Positions 1 through 11,700 of a stretch of 64,000 bases of DNA are shown here, piece after piece. A program made the translations under genes and the position numbers. A model generated the notes under the pieces. That model worked only from the letters and a program-made list of their open reading frames with translations, was not told the origin of the DNA and searched no databases. The first letter of the stretch is position 1. The number at the start of each line of letters is the position of its first letter. Origin of the DNA: Dendrocalamus latiflorus (taxonomy: Eukaryota > Streptophyta > Magnoliopsida > Poales > Poaceae). The stretch lies in contig CM029660.1 of the NCBI GenBank assembly GCA_017311315.1, positions 36,537,507 to 36,601,506 on the forward strand, written 5' to 3'.

Positions 1-70
1 GCTAATGACCTGCCTGATACTACGAAGCTGAATCCTTTTTTTTTTGTGAACTATGGCTCACACATGACAG

Positions 71-3000
71 ATTTCCTAAAGGTGCCCCATGGACTAGGTT
101 CCACGGCAACTACAAAGGCCTCCACATTGACCTTGTATGGCCTGGAAAAGATCCTGTTCTCGGTGAGTTCTGATCCATGTGCTGCCTTTCACTGGCTGGT
201 TTTCAAGACATATTCTCAGTGGATTAGAGTACAAGTAACGATATCTTTCGTTATTTCTTTCTCGTATCCACACAGTGTAATGTTCTTTGCGACAATTCTT
301 CGTCAATCAACATTATTTTTTATTGAGAACTTCTTTCTTGCAGGAGTTGACAGTGTTGGTACAGTATCGGCAGCTCTTGTGACCTATGCTTCCATACAGG
401 CATTGAAACCAGACCTTATCATCAATGCTGGCACTGCTGGTGGCTTCAAGGTAGTGCTTGCCTGTATTACATGTTTGATGCGACTAGCGGTTATACTCGA
501 ATTCTGCTGATGTTTGCATCCTGTGTTTTAGGCCAAAGGAGCAGGTATTGGAGATGTCTTCTTAGCGTCAGATGTTGCATTCCATGACAGGAGAATACCA
601 ATTCCTGTGAGTCTTGTCATACATTTCTAGTATATGTGTAGTGGTGGAATTACATGCATTTTTCTGTAGCAGGATTGGTTGATATTCTTCACTGTTTAGA
701 AATTAGGAAGTCTTAGGCCCTGTTTGGATCCCATGGTCTAAAGTTTAGTTGTCTAAAGTTTTAGACTAAACTTTAGTTGGCTAAACTTTAGCCACTAAAC
801 TTTAGTCGAAGGTCCTGTTTGGATCCTGTACTAATGGATAGGACTAAAGTTTTAAAAAGACCATACTACCTCTCCTCGTTTCGTGCGTCAGCCATTAAAT
901 GGGAGGTGAGAGACCAACATGCATGGGTAAACACGTCTTTGTGCCTAAGAACCCAAAACTTTAGACCACTTTAGTTCACTTTGGTGGACTAATGGTCTAA
1001 AGTGTTTTTTAGGGGTTAGCTAAAATTTAGATCTAACTTTAGACCATCTGTTTGGAGACTTTAGATCTAAACTTTAGTGACTAAACTTTAGATGGAGGGA
1101 TCCAAATAGGGCCTTACATGTGCCAAACAATAGATAACTAGTTTTATCTAATGAGTTTCACAACCCAGCCTGTTTTGCTCCGACTAATCAGGGTTTTCTG
1201 CCTTCCTGCACCATCATGGCTACTTATGTAGACTCACAGTGTGTATTACTCGCTTGTGCTTGTGGTTAGATGACTCCTTTTGTATTTATGCCATTTCTTC
1301 TCTAGACATTTGTTGGGGGAGTGGCCCCCACCTTGGCCCAGTCGGCCCATTGCGCCATTAGGCCAGGCGGCCGGCCCATTGCGCCATTAAGCTAGGCGGC
1401 CGGCCCAGCAGAACCTGCAGGTGGGGGGGGGGGGAATGCCATATTTACTTCTCCATATGTAGACCCAGATAGGAGTATTCATGTAATGTTAGACTAGAGA
1501 AATGACATGCTCACCCTTGTAAGTGTAGACCCAGATGAGGTCATTTGTGTACTTTACCCCCCTCATAGATATAAATATATACCCTTGGACACCGTGAGGG
1601 GGGATGACTCAATTTATTGGAAAAGACAACTATATTCTAGACAAGTATCTTTCACACGTTTCCCACGGCATCTTAGGCTCCGGGGTCTTCTAGGGAGCCC
1701 CCCGCTGCTCACTGTTTGGTCTGTAACCACAACAACATTATTTTTCTCATGTCATTCTTTGTTCAAACTTGACTTGTATAACGTTGACTTTCTTGGTTTA
1801 TGTGTAGGTCTTTGACATGTACGGAATTGGAGCACGAAAAACATTTGCATGCCCTAATATATTGAAGGAGCTCAACTTGAAGGTAAGCTATAGGGCTATG
1901 TTAGTTGTTGCCAAACTGCTGGATAATTTTCCTATGTGTAGTGCTTGAAGACGTGTATATCTTGCAATTTCCTTTTAGTTGGTGTCTTTCTGAAATGAAT
2001 TTGTGGTTTTCATTGGGTGACCTTCAGCATTGTATAGACCCAACAGGGTATGTTAGAGCAACTCCAGCAGGGCTCCTAGTTGAGCCCTCATCCTACTTTT
2101 GAGGGCTGAAGGGTAAAAAACTCACTCCAGCAGGGCCCCTACTTGAGCCCTCAAAAGTAGGGGGCCCTCAAATCTCCCCCTCGAGCCCTCATTCCTAGGG
2201 GGTCTGGAGGGAGCCCTTACTTTTGAGGGCTCAAGTAGGGGCCCTGCTGGAGTGAGTTTTTTTCCCCTCCGCCCTCAAAAGTAGGATGAGGAGGATGAGG
2301 ATGAGGGTGGGTCCTATGTGTCATCCCCTCTAAGAATGAATTTGAGGGTCCTGTTTTGAGGGCTCCTGCTGGAGTGTAGCCCAAAAAATAGAGCCCTCAA
2401 AAGTAGGGAGAGCCCTCAAATAAAAAGTAGGGGCCCTGTTTTGAGGGCTACTGCTGGAGTTGCTCTTAGCGTCTTGCTTCTCAAAAGTCACTGCACTTAC
2501 TTTGTTTTAGGTTGGGAAGCTGTCAACTGGTGATTCTCTGGATATGTCTCCTCAGGATGAGTCAGCAATACTGAATAACGATGCTACAGTCAAGGACATG
2601 GAGGTATATACTTTTGCTCAAGCATTCAGCTTATGAACACTGGTAGACAGCAAGCGAACGGAGTTCTGCAAACCTGCACTCCTCGCTAAGAAACAATTAT
2701 TCATGAACTCCAGGACAAAATTTTCAAGTCTTGCATTTGTGTGTTGTTGTGTTGAATTCGGCAGTTACCTATACAAAGTTTATTTTTATCAGAGTATTTT
2801 ACTGATCTCTTTAGTTTTTGTTGTTAATACTTTTCAAGTTGAATTGACCAACATTAAGGAGTTGTTGTTTTATGTAGACTGGTGTTCAGTATGAAGTTCA
2901 GCAGGCAGCTGTGTTGCTATCTACTGCCCCTGCCCTGCTTCCTTTTCACTTGCTTACAATGAATTGTAATTTGTAGTCCTCAAACTGGTTTTCTGTTTTC

Positions 3001-3215
3001 CTCATTTACCTTTCCAGGGAGCAGCAGTGGCATATGTTGCGGACATGTTTTCAACACCAGCAATCTTTGTCAAAGCTGTGACTGATATTGTTGATGGAGA
3101 AAAGCCAACAGCAGAGGAGTTTCTGCAAAACCTGATTGCCGTGACGGCAGCGCTGGACAAGGCAGTCACCGAAGTGGTCGATTTCATCAGCGGGAAATGC
3201 ATCTCTGATCTTTGA
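71..3215 (+). CDS. MTN: 5'-methylthioadenosine nucleosidase, 3' part (5' exons off the window)
   Basis: This enzyme cleaves methylthioadenosine to adenine and methylthioribose in the methionine (Yang) cycle, and so supports ethylene, polyamine and nicotianamine synthesis in the cytosol. I place exons at 71-162, 344-450, 532-606, 1808-1882, 2511-2603 and 3018-3215. All have GT-AG borders and the frame is kept throughout, giving about 213 C-terminal residues. Family hallmarks are visible: INAGTAGG in exon 344-450, the MEGAAVA segment with the ribose-binding Glu across the last junction, and VTDIVDG with the catalytic Asp in the last exon. The N-terminal 50-60 residues lie left of the window. 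The introns at 607-1807 and 1883-2510 are swollen by three transposon insertions, but the splice sites are intact. I expect the gene to be functional. Family assignment is firm; exon borders are my own reading. Confidence 0.92.
716..1113. mobile_element. Tourist/PIF-Harbinger-like MITE in MTN intron
   Basis: The 398-bp element starts GGCCCTGTTTGGATCC and ends with the near complement GGATCCAAATAGGGCC. It is flanked by the 3-bp duplication TTA (713-715 and 1114-1116), the Tourist signature. The inside is full of repeated TAAACTTTAG motifs in both directions. A second internal copy of the terminal motif (about 811) suggests a nested or composite element. Confidence 0.88.
1311..1734 (+). mobile_element. 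Solo LTR in MTN intron
   Basis: The 424-bp sequence begins TGTTGGGGGAG and ends CCACAACA, so it has TG...CA ends. It is bracketed by a perfect 5-bp duplication, ACATT (1306-1310 and 1735-1739). A TATA-like stretch at about 1571-1581 gives the + orientation. There is no internal region, so this is an LTR left after unequal recombination. A C-rich and G-rich stretch lies near its left end (1320-1433). Confidence 0.85.
2056..2465. mobile_element. MITE with GAGCAACTCCAGCAG termini in MTN intron
   Basis: The 410-bp element starts GAGCAACTCCAGCAGGGC and ends CTGCTGGAGTTGCTC. It is flanked by TTA on both sides (2053-2055, 2466-2468), again PIF/Harbinger-like. The interior is nearly all alternating copies of GAGCCCTCAAAAGTAGGGG and its complement, so it can fold into long hairpins. 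A related fragment lies upstream of the KAO gene at 59760-59890. Confidence 0.87.
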
Positions 3216-3538
3216 AAGCCCAAGTGTGCCATCCTGTTCCGGGTTCCACAAATGGAGGAAGCTTAATTATGTTATCGAAATCCAGGTTCCCCCGCTTCAG
3301 TGCACTACACGATAGTTTACATTCTACTAATCCCCTATGTACAAAATTCTTGGCAATTACATGGAGCCATAGTATGGAGTCTTGTAGAATATTTTGCGGA
3401 ATGTGCAGTGTAATGAATCTAAATGAGGCGATGTATTGTTAAACAGAAATAAATGATCGGCACTGGAATCCCATGGAATTAGCGGAGGAAAAGATTGTAT
3501 GATGTACATTGCCGACATGTTGAAGACATACAGGTTCA

Positions 3539-3773
3539 GGGCCTGTTTTTTTGGCTATAGTTTATGGCTACGGCTTATAGCTTTTAGACTGTTTGTGAGA
3601 GAAAGCACGAAATAACAGAAACTCACATGCGATTTTGGTTGATATAAATGAAGTCACTACAGTGTGTACTATAATCAACTTATATACCTCATTTTGAAAA
3701 GACAATTCGTTTGAAACCTAGTTACTATAGAAAAACCAAAAAATAACTTTTAAAAGCTGAAAAGAACAAACCC
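3539..3773. mobile_element. Small MITE, copy 1 of a three-copy family
   Basis: A 235-bp element downstream of MTN, flanked by TCA on both sides (3536-3538, 3774-3776). It shares its layout with copies at 35248-35465 and 35514-35739: a CTGTTCTTTTCAGC-like start, an ACTGTTTGTGAGAGA motif, a central GAAGTCACTACA stretch, and GCTGAAAAGAACA at the end. The 3-bp duplication suggests PIF/Harbinger, but the superfamily is my inference. Confidence 0.7.
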
Positions 3774-4948
3774 TCAATCTCATAGCTTGGTTTTGATGGT
3801 AGGCTGGGTGTGCGCGGTGGATTGTGGTGTTGGTCTTATGCTGTCAGGTCTTGGTCGAACTGTCAGTCTTGTTAGACCATTCCCACCTGCAGGGGCGGAG
3901 TTGGGCCTCGGGCCGCTGGGGCAACGGCTCGAGGCCCAGCTAGAAAAATCTATTTCATTTTACTGTAGCTATCAATGTAAGGCCTTGATATATTTTTTTT
4001 GTTTCAGTGGGCTGGGTCCGAGGCTAGGCCTCAGGCTGGCTAGCCCTGCCCACCTGGAACCAGGAGCTAGGACCCAGCTCTAACCAAACATCACTTTGGT
4101 TTGGTAGTCCTGCACTGCACTGGCTATTTTTACTGTAACGGTGCTGTTAGCTTTTTTTAGCATACTTAAATTTATAAAAATAAAAAATTTATATCATCAC
4201 AGACAATGAAAAAAATAAAAAAAAGACAAAAAACTTAAAAAACTAAAATAAGATAAAATTAAGAAGTTAAAAGCAAAAACTCACAGCGTATTACTACTTG
4301 CCACGTAGGCCCTCTCTCTCTCTCTATCTGCGTGTGCTGTGAACCATTAATTCTTACGTACTGATTAGCTGGTTGGTGGTTTTGTCGCCTTTACTCATGG
4401 TACAGGTTCAGAGGACTGAAGTCGGCTGGACACTCATCTTAAGTACTCAACAGTCAACACTGAGCATTTGTAACGTCAGATGCACATGCACCTTGCCTGC
4501 TCAGGTACTGGTGGACGGCTTCCCCAATTTTCTTTTTTCACCGAAATTTTGCGACCTCTGTTTCTTTCCCCATTCTTTTGTGCAGCAATCTCCTTCTTGT
4601 TCAGCCAGCTACTCTGCCGTTTTCTTGGCCTGCGTCCTACGATCTTATCAAGCACGTTTGATGCGAATCTTGCGCTTACAAATCGTGCTGATTCTCGCAA
4701 TTTGTCCAAGAAAAAAACAACGAGTAGAGTCTTAGGAAGGAGGAGGACGGTGTGGGGTGAAATCATGTGAAGAGGAGCAAGCACTCCTCTCCTTTTAACC
4801 CTTGTGTTTGCTGATTTTGATCAGTTGCAAAGCTTTTCTTCTAATACACATGAATAGAAAGATGAAATTTCCTCTATTACATATGGATAGAAATGCTTGC
4901 ATCGCGTTCATATTTACAGCGGCGAGTTCTTCCCTATGATCTTGTCAG
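3774..4948. other. Intergenic MTN to B3 gene
   Basis: I see no convincing coding exon here. About 4130-4290 is A-rich and resembles stretches near 13110-13290, 23560-23770 and 31000-31230 (shared pieces such as GACAAAAAACTTAAAAAACTAAAATAAG), so it is probably an old repeat. A CT run lies at 4313-4326. Sequence before 4949 ends TGATCTTGTCAG, a plausible splice acceptor, so the region may hold a 5' untranslated or further coding exon of the B3 gene. Confidence 0.4.
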
Positions 4949-5763
4949 ATGGAGACCCCTGCCTGTCCATCAAAGCAGCTGCCAGATCATGTGCACATCA
5001 AGCCAAAACTAGAGGCCTGCGAGGACCTGCCACCGCCGGCTTCAGATGCTGCCGAGGATTCGGAGACCACCCCGCTCTCCGGCAACCCCTTCTTCACCAT
5101 GGTCATGACGAGGACTCATGTTCACAAGCGGTTCATGCTGGTAGGCAATAACATCTCCAAATGCAACGCGACTACTCTAACAGAAGGATCGATCTCTTTT
5201 ACTGATGTTTCTTTGCTCTTCATCATCCTGTCACACAACTGATCGATTACTTTGGCTGTACTCATTCACTTGTGAATGATAGAGGCCGGAATGTTTTATT
5301 CCTTAATCTAAAGAAAACTGATCGATTACCATTTACCTAAAGTAAGCTCAGATGATTAAATTATGCAGCTCTGCAAGAAAAACCATATTTGTCAGGCTGA
5401 CTAGTGCGGTATTGCCTCCTGTGTCTTGGTGCGCAGTGCATTCCAGCTCGTTTCCATCATCACCTCCCGAAGGTGCGCACGGCCACCGTCCTCCTCTGCC
5501 GTGGCAAGTCATGGACGGTGGACTACTGCGGCGACCTGAAACTGAAGAGGTTCGACGCGGCGTGGATGGACTTCGCCGTCGACAACCGGCTGCGGGTAGG
5601 CGACGCCTGCGTCTTCGAGCTGATGACGGGCAGTACTGGGAGTGAAAGCAGCGACAAGGAGGAGGGGATGACGTTCCAGGTGCAGATACTCCGCGGCGGC
5701 CTGCCGGAGGAGGTGACCTCCAAGGGCGCCACCTCCGACGAGCCCATTGTCATTGTGGACTAG
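4949..5763 (+). CDS. B3 DNA-binding domain protein (REM-like), single domain
   Basis: A nuclear, plant-specific DNA-binding protein. Two exons, 4949-5140 and 5437-5763, join in frame to give 172 residues. The N-terminal ~45 residues are acidic and proline-rich. The B3 fold covers roughly residues 48-146: it starts at PFFTMVMTRTHV, continues across the splice into IPARFHHHLP and GKSWTVDYCGDLKLKRF, and ends with DNRLRVGDACVFEL, the B3 C-terminal signature. A low-complexity acidic tail follows. The ATG at 4949 directly follows a good 3' splice site, so the true start may lie in an upstream exon. From memory it looks like the rice protein named B3 domain-containing Os06g0112300; I could not check this. 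Target DNA and role cannot be read from the sequence. Confidence 0.85.
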
Positions 5764-8761
5764 ACAAACAAGCGCCCTAGGACTGCTGTGCTTATTCTCT
5801 GAACGATGATCCATGCGTTTGTACAGTTTCGAAGTACATGTCGGGTGGAAGCTCCAAATTTCCGGGTGGTTTAATTTCGGTGCGAATTCCTCTCATGGTT
5901 CACTTGTCTGGGTCAAATTTTGTGATTGGAACGGTTTGGCAAATGCTAGCAAATTCAATGCATTACGAGTAGAAGCATGTACGTGTCGGAGAAGATTTCA
6001 GTTGCATTGTGTCGTGTTCTTGGAGAGGTTGCTCAAAGGCTCTCATGCGATGGAGTTTGACTTCAAATTGCTTCCAGAAGAAAACTTTGACTTCAAACCT
6101 TATCGGTACGAACTCGCTCCGTTCAAATTTACAAGATGTATTTTTTTTTCACATATAGATCAAGAAGATATTTAAACTCACTAGACTAATCCTAATTATT
6201 ATCTCTAAATACTATATCTAATATACGCATATAGAAAGCATGAAGTAAAACAAGGTATTTATTAAGGGTATGAAGAAAATCTCATACTAATTTTGCATGA
6301 AAATATGAAATATATTCTATATTTATAGATAAGGTCATTCAAAAAATATACTTTATAAACTTGAATGTAAAGAGTATTATTTTTGCCTCACGTGTCCTAC
6401 TTTCCGGGTCTCCACTGTTCGACGGATGAAATCAACTTCGGCTTTCTTTCTATGAGGATCACAATAGGGAAAAAAAGAATTGCCCACATAGATCTATTAC
6501 TTGCCTTTTTCTTGTAATTAAAAGAAGATAAACGAGTACGCTATATTCATTTTCCAACTTTATCCCATTTTGTGTACATAGTGTACTCCGCGTCTTTGAC
6601 TCTTGGTGTCTAAGGAATGAAACTAACATCACATGATGCTTCTAGAAGCGAGGAATAAAGTGTGATCAAAAGAAAATAGTGTTGCATACATGTACCGTGT
6701 GCTAATTGCTTTTCAAGCAAATTAGAGAGAATAAAATAAATGGTACTAAAAAGACATAGTACAGATAAAATCTACCGGATACAACATAACCAACATAACA
6801 AAATAAAATCGAGTTTCAATTTCAAAAGATATTTATTTTTTTAATCTTTTTTTTTAAAAAAAATCTACCTTTAAACTCAAACAAACAATGTTAAACGAAT
6901 TTACGAGTCAACAGGCGGAAGTCCGCTCAAAGTTAACTTGGTCAAAATTTTTACATGATCCGCTGAGGCAATAACTAAGGTTGGGTGTTTTAAGAACCCG
7001 TATCCTTATCTTTTTTGGCTATCAAATTCCAGCCCTTTTCTCTGAGGCGCTATTCGATGAAATCGTCCTCCAAACTAGTACTCGGCCAAACACGTAGAAA
7101 AATCTCCCATCTAGAGCGCAAAGAAAACAGGAACTGTTGTGGAAGAACCTGAACTCTAATCAACTATAAACAACATAATTAGCTGTAATCAAGAAATAAC
7201 AATAAAATTATTACAACACATTTGATTATAACAATGGGTTACAACCTTTGGCCCTAGGCCTCAATAAATGAAATGAAGACATTATTACAACCCTTTTTAA
7301 TTACAAGAATTATGCATATATGAAAAACTACTTTCACAAAATAAACGTTGCATTGGAGCAAAACTAAAATAAATATAGCATTGTATTCCTTGCCTTGTTC
7401 CTGCGTATTGCAGACGTCTAGCACCCCTAAGCCAGCCACACCCTAGCTCCCTCCTTTTCATTTTTCTTTGCAATCGAAGAGCGAGCCAAAGAACAACCCA
7501 AGGGAAAATAAAAAGAAAGAGGGAAAGAAATCGTCGTCAGTACCCTCTGACTCCTAGAGTCATATATAGTGGTGTTCATTGAGGTTCCCAGACTGTCCTA
7601 TGCCGGTTGATGCCTCTTACTAGAAGTGGGCTTCATCATTCGACTTTTAGAAATCCAACGCCCACATTTTTACTAACTTACCTTCGCCAGAGAAAATCCC
7701 AGAACAATGCATAGCCCATAGTTTGGACATTTGGTCCATAAAGCCACAGTAGCTCAAGACTCATTTGTGGATAGCGCAAGGGCAAAAGAGACTTGAGCAG
7801 TGCCGAAGAGAGAGGAGACAGCCAAAGCTTCCTGCTCTTAAGCCTCCTCCTGCACTGCCATTGCATTTCCAAAACCAGAGAGCACCAAAGCCAGCCAGCC
7901 CATAGTATTCCAATCGAGAGCAACAAAACCACTGAGAGCACTCCCAGAGCTCAAAGCTCACAAAACAAAACCACCGAGAGCACCCTCAAAGCTCAAAGTT
8001 CACAAGAAAAACCACCGAGAGCAATTCCAGAGCTCAAAGTCCCCAAGCAAAGCCAGGAAAAAGCTATAATATTGCTCTCTCGGCAGAAGATCAGAGAGCC
8101 ATCTTCCCCAAAAGCCAGTAGCTCACCAAGTGAGGAGAGAGGAGAGTCGAAGAAGGGGAGACAGAAAGTAGTGAAAGATGAAGGAGAGCATGGACCACCG
8201 GGACCAGGAGGTCGACCGGGTGGACCACAAGGCGATGACCCCGACAGCGACAATGAGACGTCATCCACATCTTCGTCCACTCCTAGGTGCAAGACCCCAT
8301 GACCGAGTCTCGACATCATAGCCACTAGAACCTCCCAAAAACCGAGTGTGGTAAAAATTGTACAAGCATAACTATACAACTCGATGCTTAATTAGCACTA
8401 ATCATAATTAATTAATCCTAATTAATTACACACGGCAGTGGGTTGGAGGCATTGTATTGAGCTACTGTAGTATGATAGGTGACACATGTCATTATTATTC
8501 GTTGTTGTTGAGCAAAGTAAGGAGAGACTATTTACAAAAAACAATAAAATTTTAAAAAAAGTGACCGCGAGATGTGTCAACCGTTTGGAAAAAAAAAATC
8601 CCCAGTCGTAGCACCAGTTCGCACGTAGGAAAAATACCCCACGCCTTAGCTCCGAAGTCGTCCCTTGCAGCCTACTACTACTGGTAGTCTTCCTCCCTCC
8701 CGTCCTCCGCTGTTAACCCGGGTATTAGCGTTAATCCGCTCCCTAATCACGGTTCCGCGTG
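5764..8761. other. AT-rich intergenic region
   Basis: No conserved gene recognised. Open stretches such as 5813-6175 lack any family resemblance and sit in the 3' flank of the B3 gene. About 6180-7250 is AT-rich without clear repeat ends. The only notable open frame is 7793-8302 (separate entry). The last 130 bases before 8762 are GC-richer and are likely the promoter and 5' UTR of the RRM gene. Confidence 0.4.
7793..8302 (+). CDS. Hypothetical ORF with internal repeats, possibly transposon-derived
   Basis: A 169-residue open frame that I do not recognise. Its middle has three imperfect ~42-bp tandem units encoding KTTESTPRAQSSQN, KTTESTLKAQSSQE and KPPRAIPELKVPKQ. The C-terminus is rich in Gly, Pro, Asp and Ser (GPPGPGGRPGGPQGDD, then a Ser/Thr run). 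Charged, Gly/Pro-rich tails of this kind occur in some Ty3-type gag leaders, but no gag, zinc knuckle or LTR is visible. It may simply be non-coding. Confidence 0.2.
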   Translation: MSSAEERGDSQSFLLLSLLLHCHCISKTREHQSQPAHSIPIESNKTTESTPRAQSSQNKTTESTLKAQSSQEKPPRAIPELKVPKQSQEKAIILLSRQKIREPSSPKASSSPSEERGESKKGRQKVVKDEGEHGPPGPGGRPGGPQGDDPDSDNETSSTSSSTPRCKTP

Positions 8762-11700
8762 ATGTCGGCTCCGGCTGCTGCGGAGGTGCCTGTGACGGCG
8801 CCGGTGAGTGCCCCGCTCCCTTCCGCCCCTCTTATTTTTTTTTGTTTGGCTAGTTGGTGGTCCTGGATCTGGCCATGCCCGAGCGCGACGCCGTGGTGCC
8901 CGTGCAATTTTGTGTAATCAATCGCCTCCACGTCGTGCGTCCGTGGCTTGCCGCGGTTTGTGGGATCGACTTTGCTGCTGCTGGTTAGGGTTAGGGTTTG
9001 GTTAGACCTGGGGGTCATCAGGGTATACTCGGTTCATGTGCTGTGATCTTGATGCGCAAATCGTCAGAACTTACCACTGGAAGCAAGAAAGCATGCGTGC
9101 GTGTGTCTCTCTTTGCAACTCGACATCAGCAAGTGCTGTGGAATAGGTGAAGAGGATTGCTAGGTACATGTGTACTGAGCAGTAACAAGCCTTATACTAA
9201 TTGATCTGTGTATATGGTTGTAACAAGTTCTAGGGCAGAGAGTCTATTAGGTGGTGCAAAATCATGCTTTTTCTTGGCTGAAATACATAATCTTGCTTAC
9301 AAGATAGGCTATGAAAGCTGTTTACTAGCGATTCTGACTTGAAGTCTCTAAAATTTGTGCCTTCAAATCCTGGTTTTGTTCGGAGTTTGGGCTATCTTAT
9401 GCTTGTTTCCTTGTCTAGTTTGTTGGGTTTAACGGTAACAGTCCACTTTATGAGATAGGCTGTGTGTCGCGCTCTCAACAAAGTTGGCGCTTGTCTGGTT
9501 TAGGTTAACACTAGATTTCTGGCCATAGTCAGCCTATGTAACTTAGGGCAAAATAGCTGGTTTATTTTTGGCTTAATTTACACACAAGCTTTACTGCTGT
9601 ACAGAAGCTCAAGCTGGTCGGGGTGGCTCGCAGAGCTTTCTAAGTTTGCGATTGCTGTAAGCAACTAAGCCCCATAAGCCGGCTTACTCGATGAGCCTAG
9701 TTTATGAGCAATAAAAAACTTTACATATTCAATAAGCTTAACATGCATTCTAGGGGGGAGATTCATGTTTTTGCTATCCTTAAGATTGCCACCGAAACTC
9801 TGTCACTTACATATGGGACCACCTGAGTCACTGACAACGGGCCCGGGTGGCAAATACATAAATTTTCCATTCTAGGGAAACCATGTAAGTGGGCCTTTGC
9901 TTGCTTCTCATTTATTTCTACCTGTTTGGCTTGGTTTACGTCGTAAACCAAAACTTTACGTTTACATGAGTGAAAAGCTCAAGCTTGAACATGATGAGGA
10001 CATCCCCGACACTAGTGCCTCGTCCATTTCTTCAAATGTACAAGATGTTAATCATGATTTACAGAAGAGTCCAATGATAAGAGAGAGAACAAAATTAATT
10101 ACCCAACAGGTGAATTTGTTTCTTAATGATTTTACTTTTGATTTCCATAAGAATAGTGTACTACTTAATAGTGGACAAACATAAGCTTGATTGTGTCATT
10201 CTTGTTGTTTTGCACAAACCAAGTACAATAGCAACTATAAGATGTATATATTGTAATATTGTCATTCTCATCAGAACAAGGTAAGTCAGTAGGTCAAGCA
10301 AAGCCTAATTCTACCTGTTTGGCATGGTTTACGTTTATATGAGTGAAAAGCTCAAGCTTGAACAAGGTAAGTGTTTATGTTTATATGAGTGAAAAGCTCA
10401 AGCTTGAACAAGGTAAGTTTTTACGTTTATATGAGTGAAAAGCTCAAGCTTGAACAAGGTAAGTCAGTAGGACAAGCGAAGCCCCCACTTAAAAGTTTGT
10501 GCTTGCTGATGTGTGTCCATATGTAATGCATGGATCTCAGTAATTGTGTGCTGTTGACTTTGTCGGCTGTTTGCTTCCCTGCTTTACTTCCTAATATACT
10601 CATTGCGAAACTTTTAATGTTTTATTCATTAAAGGTGAGGGCTAATGTTTTATTCCTTACAAGTGAGGGCTAATGTTTTATTGATTACAGGTGAGGGCTG
10701 TGAAGGTCACCAATGTCTCCCTGAGTGCAACTGTGCAAGACATTAAGGAGTTCTTTTCCTTTTCAGGAGACATTGAACATGTTGAGATGCAAAGGTTCTT
10801 AAAATTTGCAATGTGTACCCAACAAGATTGCACTTTTTTTTGCTTGTCCAAGAAGGTCTTTTACTAAGCATTCTCAGATATTCGTTTCCCTTTCTCTTGG
10901 CAGTGGTGATGAGTGGTCTCAAGTTGCATATGTGACTTTTAAAGATGCACAAGGAGCAGAGACTGCACTTCTTCTTTCGGTGAGTGACTGAAGGCCTTTG
11001 TATGATTCAGTGGAGTTGTTCTAGTCTTTGATTATCCGATTGCTCGCTATTCTTCAATCCTTTGTCCTTAATTGATTTTTTTGCTTCCTTCATTGTCACA
11101 TGTATATGCCAAGTGTTGCTGTCTGATGTAGTGAAGTTTCTGATGCTATGTCGTGTTTTCTGTACTTACCATCTCAATGGAAGTATCTACATTTTGACTT
11201 GCTTGGTGTTTCCTAAAGTCCAGCTTCCGTTACAAGTTGTGAATTTATAATTCCCTTGTTAATTGTTATGATGATGGTCGATCACCTTGGAACTTTTACT
11301 AGATGCTTTTGCCAGAAAAGAAAGTAAAAGCGAGGATTTTTTTAGCAGCATTTCCATTTCTCACATGGATTTGACATCCATGCAATATTGTTTTGTTGTA
11401 GAAAAATTATCTCTGAGATGGCATTCTATTTCATTGTAACAGGGTGCAACAATAGTTGATCTTTCTGTCATCATCGCACCTGCTCCAGAATACCAACCGC
11501 CCCCTACTGCCTCTGCTCCACCAATGGTATGTGATACCTCAGTTTTGTATGTAACTATTTAATTTTTTCTTTTTTAGTATGTTGCTTAAGTGGGGTTGCA
11601 TCCTGAATTGAACATGTCACGAATGATAATTCTGCATGCATGTATGTCGATATGGGGGAATCGGCGTTTTTGTTTAATTTCATTGAAACCGTACACTGTG

